Source: Candidatus Omnitrophota bacterium (lineage in GTDB: Bacteria > Ratteibacteria > UBA8468 > MWAK01). From it: 5,832 nt of DNA. The stretch's first letter is position 1; each line of letters starts with the position of its first letter. Made by a program: the position numbers and the translations under genes. The stretch covers positions 1-5,832 of the forward strand of contig JAPLMK010000031.1 of NCBI GenBank assembly GCA_026387085.1, read 5' to 3'. Positions 5,228-5,832 of the stretch are shown piece by piece. The notes under the pieces were generated by a model, which had not been told where the DNA came from, ran no database searches, and saw nothing but the letters and a program-made list of their open reading frames with translations.

Positions 5228-5303
5228 CGACCCGTTCCGAATTAAGCCCTTCCCCTTGGACTGGACAAAAAGTAGTAGTTGCTAAGGTGTAAAAAGTAGT
5301 TCC

Positions 5304-5327
5304 GCCGCGCGCAATTTATTTCGCGGC
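5304..5327 (-). terminator. Hairpin downstream of the transposase, possible terminator
   Basis: GCCGCG and CGCGGC form a perfect 6-bp GC stem around a 12-base loop, 39 bases after the transposase stop. On the minus strand a short U-run (CUUUUU) follows only after about eight bases, so termination efficiency is doubtful. Confidence 0.35.
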
Positions 5328-5365
5328 TAACCTGCCTATATTAAATCACCTCCTCTGTTTTTCTG

Positions 5366-5832
5366 TCAATTTTCTTTCCGTCCAAAATAAATATCCGCCG
5401 GCGGTCTGCACCCCAGTGAAGAATGAAAACGTTCCTCGTTATAGAACCGGAAATAATCGCCTAACTGCTCCCGTGCTTCCCGAACGTTTTGATAATCGTG
5501 TAGATAAACTTCTTCGTATTTAACTGTCCGCCAGAGCCGTTCTACGTAGATGTTGTCGTAAACCCTGCCCCGGCCGTCCATGCTGATTTGAACGCCTTCC
5601 TTTTGTAACCGGCCGGTGAAATCACCACTGGTGAATTGGCTTCCCTGGTCGGAATTGAAGATTTCCGGCTTGTTCTTGGTTAAAGCCTGCTCCAATGCTT
5701 CCAGACAAAAGAATACGTCCAGGCTGTTGGAAAGCGACCAGCTAACTACATAACGGCTGTACCAGTCCAGAACCGCTACCAGATAAAGCCAACCGGGGTT
5801 CATCCGGATGTATGTAATATCTGCGGCCCAGA
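5366..5832 (-). CDS. IS3-family transposase (OrfB, integrase core), 5' end outside the window
   Basis: About 155 codons are visible, open to the right edge. An ATG at 5803 is internal, because the conserved WAADITYI that holds the first catalytic Asp lies upstream of it at 5830-5807. The core continues with GWLYLVAVLDWYSR, then FNSDQGSQFTS (second catalytic Asp) and DNIYVERLW (catalytic Glu). Exactly 35 residues separate the second Asp from the Glu, the DD(35)E spacing of the family. It ends with EERFHSSLGCRPPADIY, the usual C-terminal motif for OrfB. All visible catalytic residues are present and there is no frameshift, so this part looks functional. IS3 elements normally make OrfAB by -1 frameshifting from an upstream orfA, which would lie to the right of the window. 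The subgroup was not assigned. Confidence 0.92.
   Translation of the reverse strand, partial: WAADITYIRMNPGWLYLVAVLDWYSRYVVSWSLSNSLDVFFCLEALEQALTKNKPEIFNSDQGSQFTSGDFTGRLQKEGVQISMDGRGRVYDNIYVERLWRTVKYEEVYLHDYQNVREAREQLGDYFRFYNEERFHSSLGCRPPADIYFGRKEN

Larger units (their letters stand above)
5257..5832 (-). mobile_element. IS3-family insertion sequence, one end and partial body
   Basis: The transposase at 5366-5832 defines the family. The terminus is placed tentatively at 5257, where TGGACTGGAC begins with the TG typical of IS3-family ends. The decamer AAAAAGTAGT is repeated at 5267-5276 and 5291-5300, as is often seen where transposase binds near a terminus. The other end and any target duplication lie outside the window, so neither the boundary nor intactness can be confirmed. 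Confidence 0.6.

Noticed and set aside
5231..5273. Hybrid outward promoter at the IS end (TTGTCC, 17 bp, TTAATT)
   Set aside because: The -35 matches four of six and the -10 only three of six; the operon already has a near-consensus promoter downstream.

Overview
This is a leftward (minus-strand) polysaccharide-export operon with an insertion sequence at its upstream side. Cell-envelope logic points to a Gram-negative (diderm) bacterium of moderate G+C: there is an outer-membrane polysaccharide export (OPX/Wza-type) protein, a beta-barrel ending in Phe, and a Wzc-type chain-length/tyrosine-kinase protein. The intergenic spaces are full of short hairpin repeats, a style common in environmental and uncultivated lineages. 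I cannot assign a phylum from the sequence alone.

Layout in the direction of transcription (right to left): 5832-5366 is the 3' part of an IS3-family transposase (DDE integrase core), with a probable IS end near 5257. 5256-5164 is gene-free. 5163-5135 is a near-consensus sigma70-type promoter (TTGACA, 17 bp, TATTAT). 5128-4992 is a leader of about 137 nt that holds a perfect extended -10 motif, which is also a Shine-Dalgarno-preceded two-codon ORF. 4991-4389 is a small secreted FecR-domain-like protein. 4287-3136 is an outer-membrane beta-barrel. 3039-2224 is a periplasmic OPX protein with a Poly_export domain and two SLBB domains. 2025-1 is the chain-length determinant fused to a BY-kinase, running off the left edge.

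How the genes may work together (inference from families): the Wzc-like protein spans the inner membrane and controls polymer length through its periplasmic coiled coil and its cytosolic tyrosine kinase. The OPX protein extends the conduit through the periplasm. It lacks both a lipobox Cys and a C-terminal membrane-spanning helix, so the neighbouring beta-barrel is the likely outer-membrane pore. The FecR-like protein is first in the operon and of unknown role.

The junctions between genes are the unusual part. All three intra-operon gaps carry repeats: a three-copy 12-nt tandem array abutting the beta-barrel start, a 36-nt hairpin repeat present in two successive gaps with a compensatory base-pair change, and a compound inverted/direct repeat cluster between the OPX and kinase genes. 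Two of the repeat families share the terminal octamer GAATGACA. Only the first gene has a clear Shine-Dalgarno.
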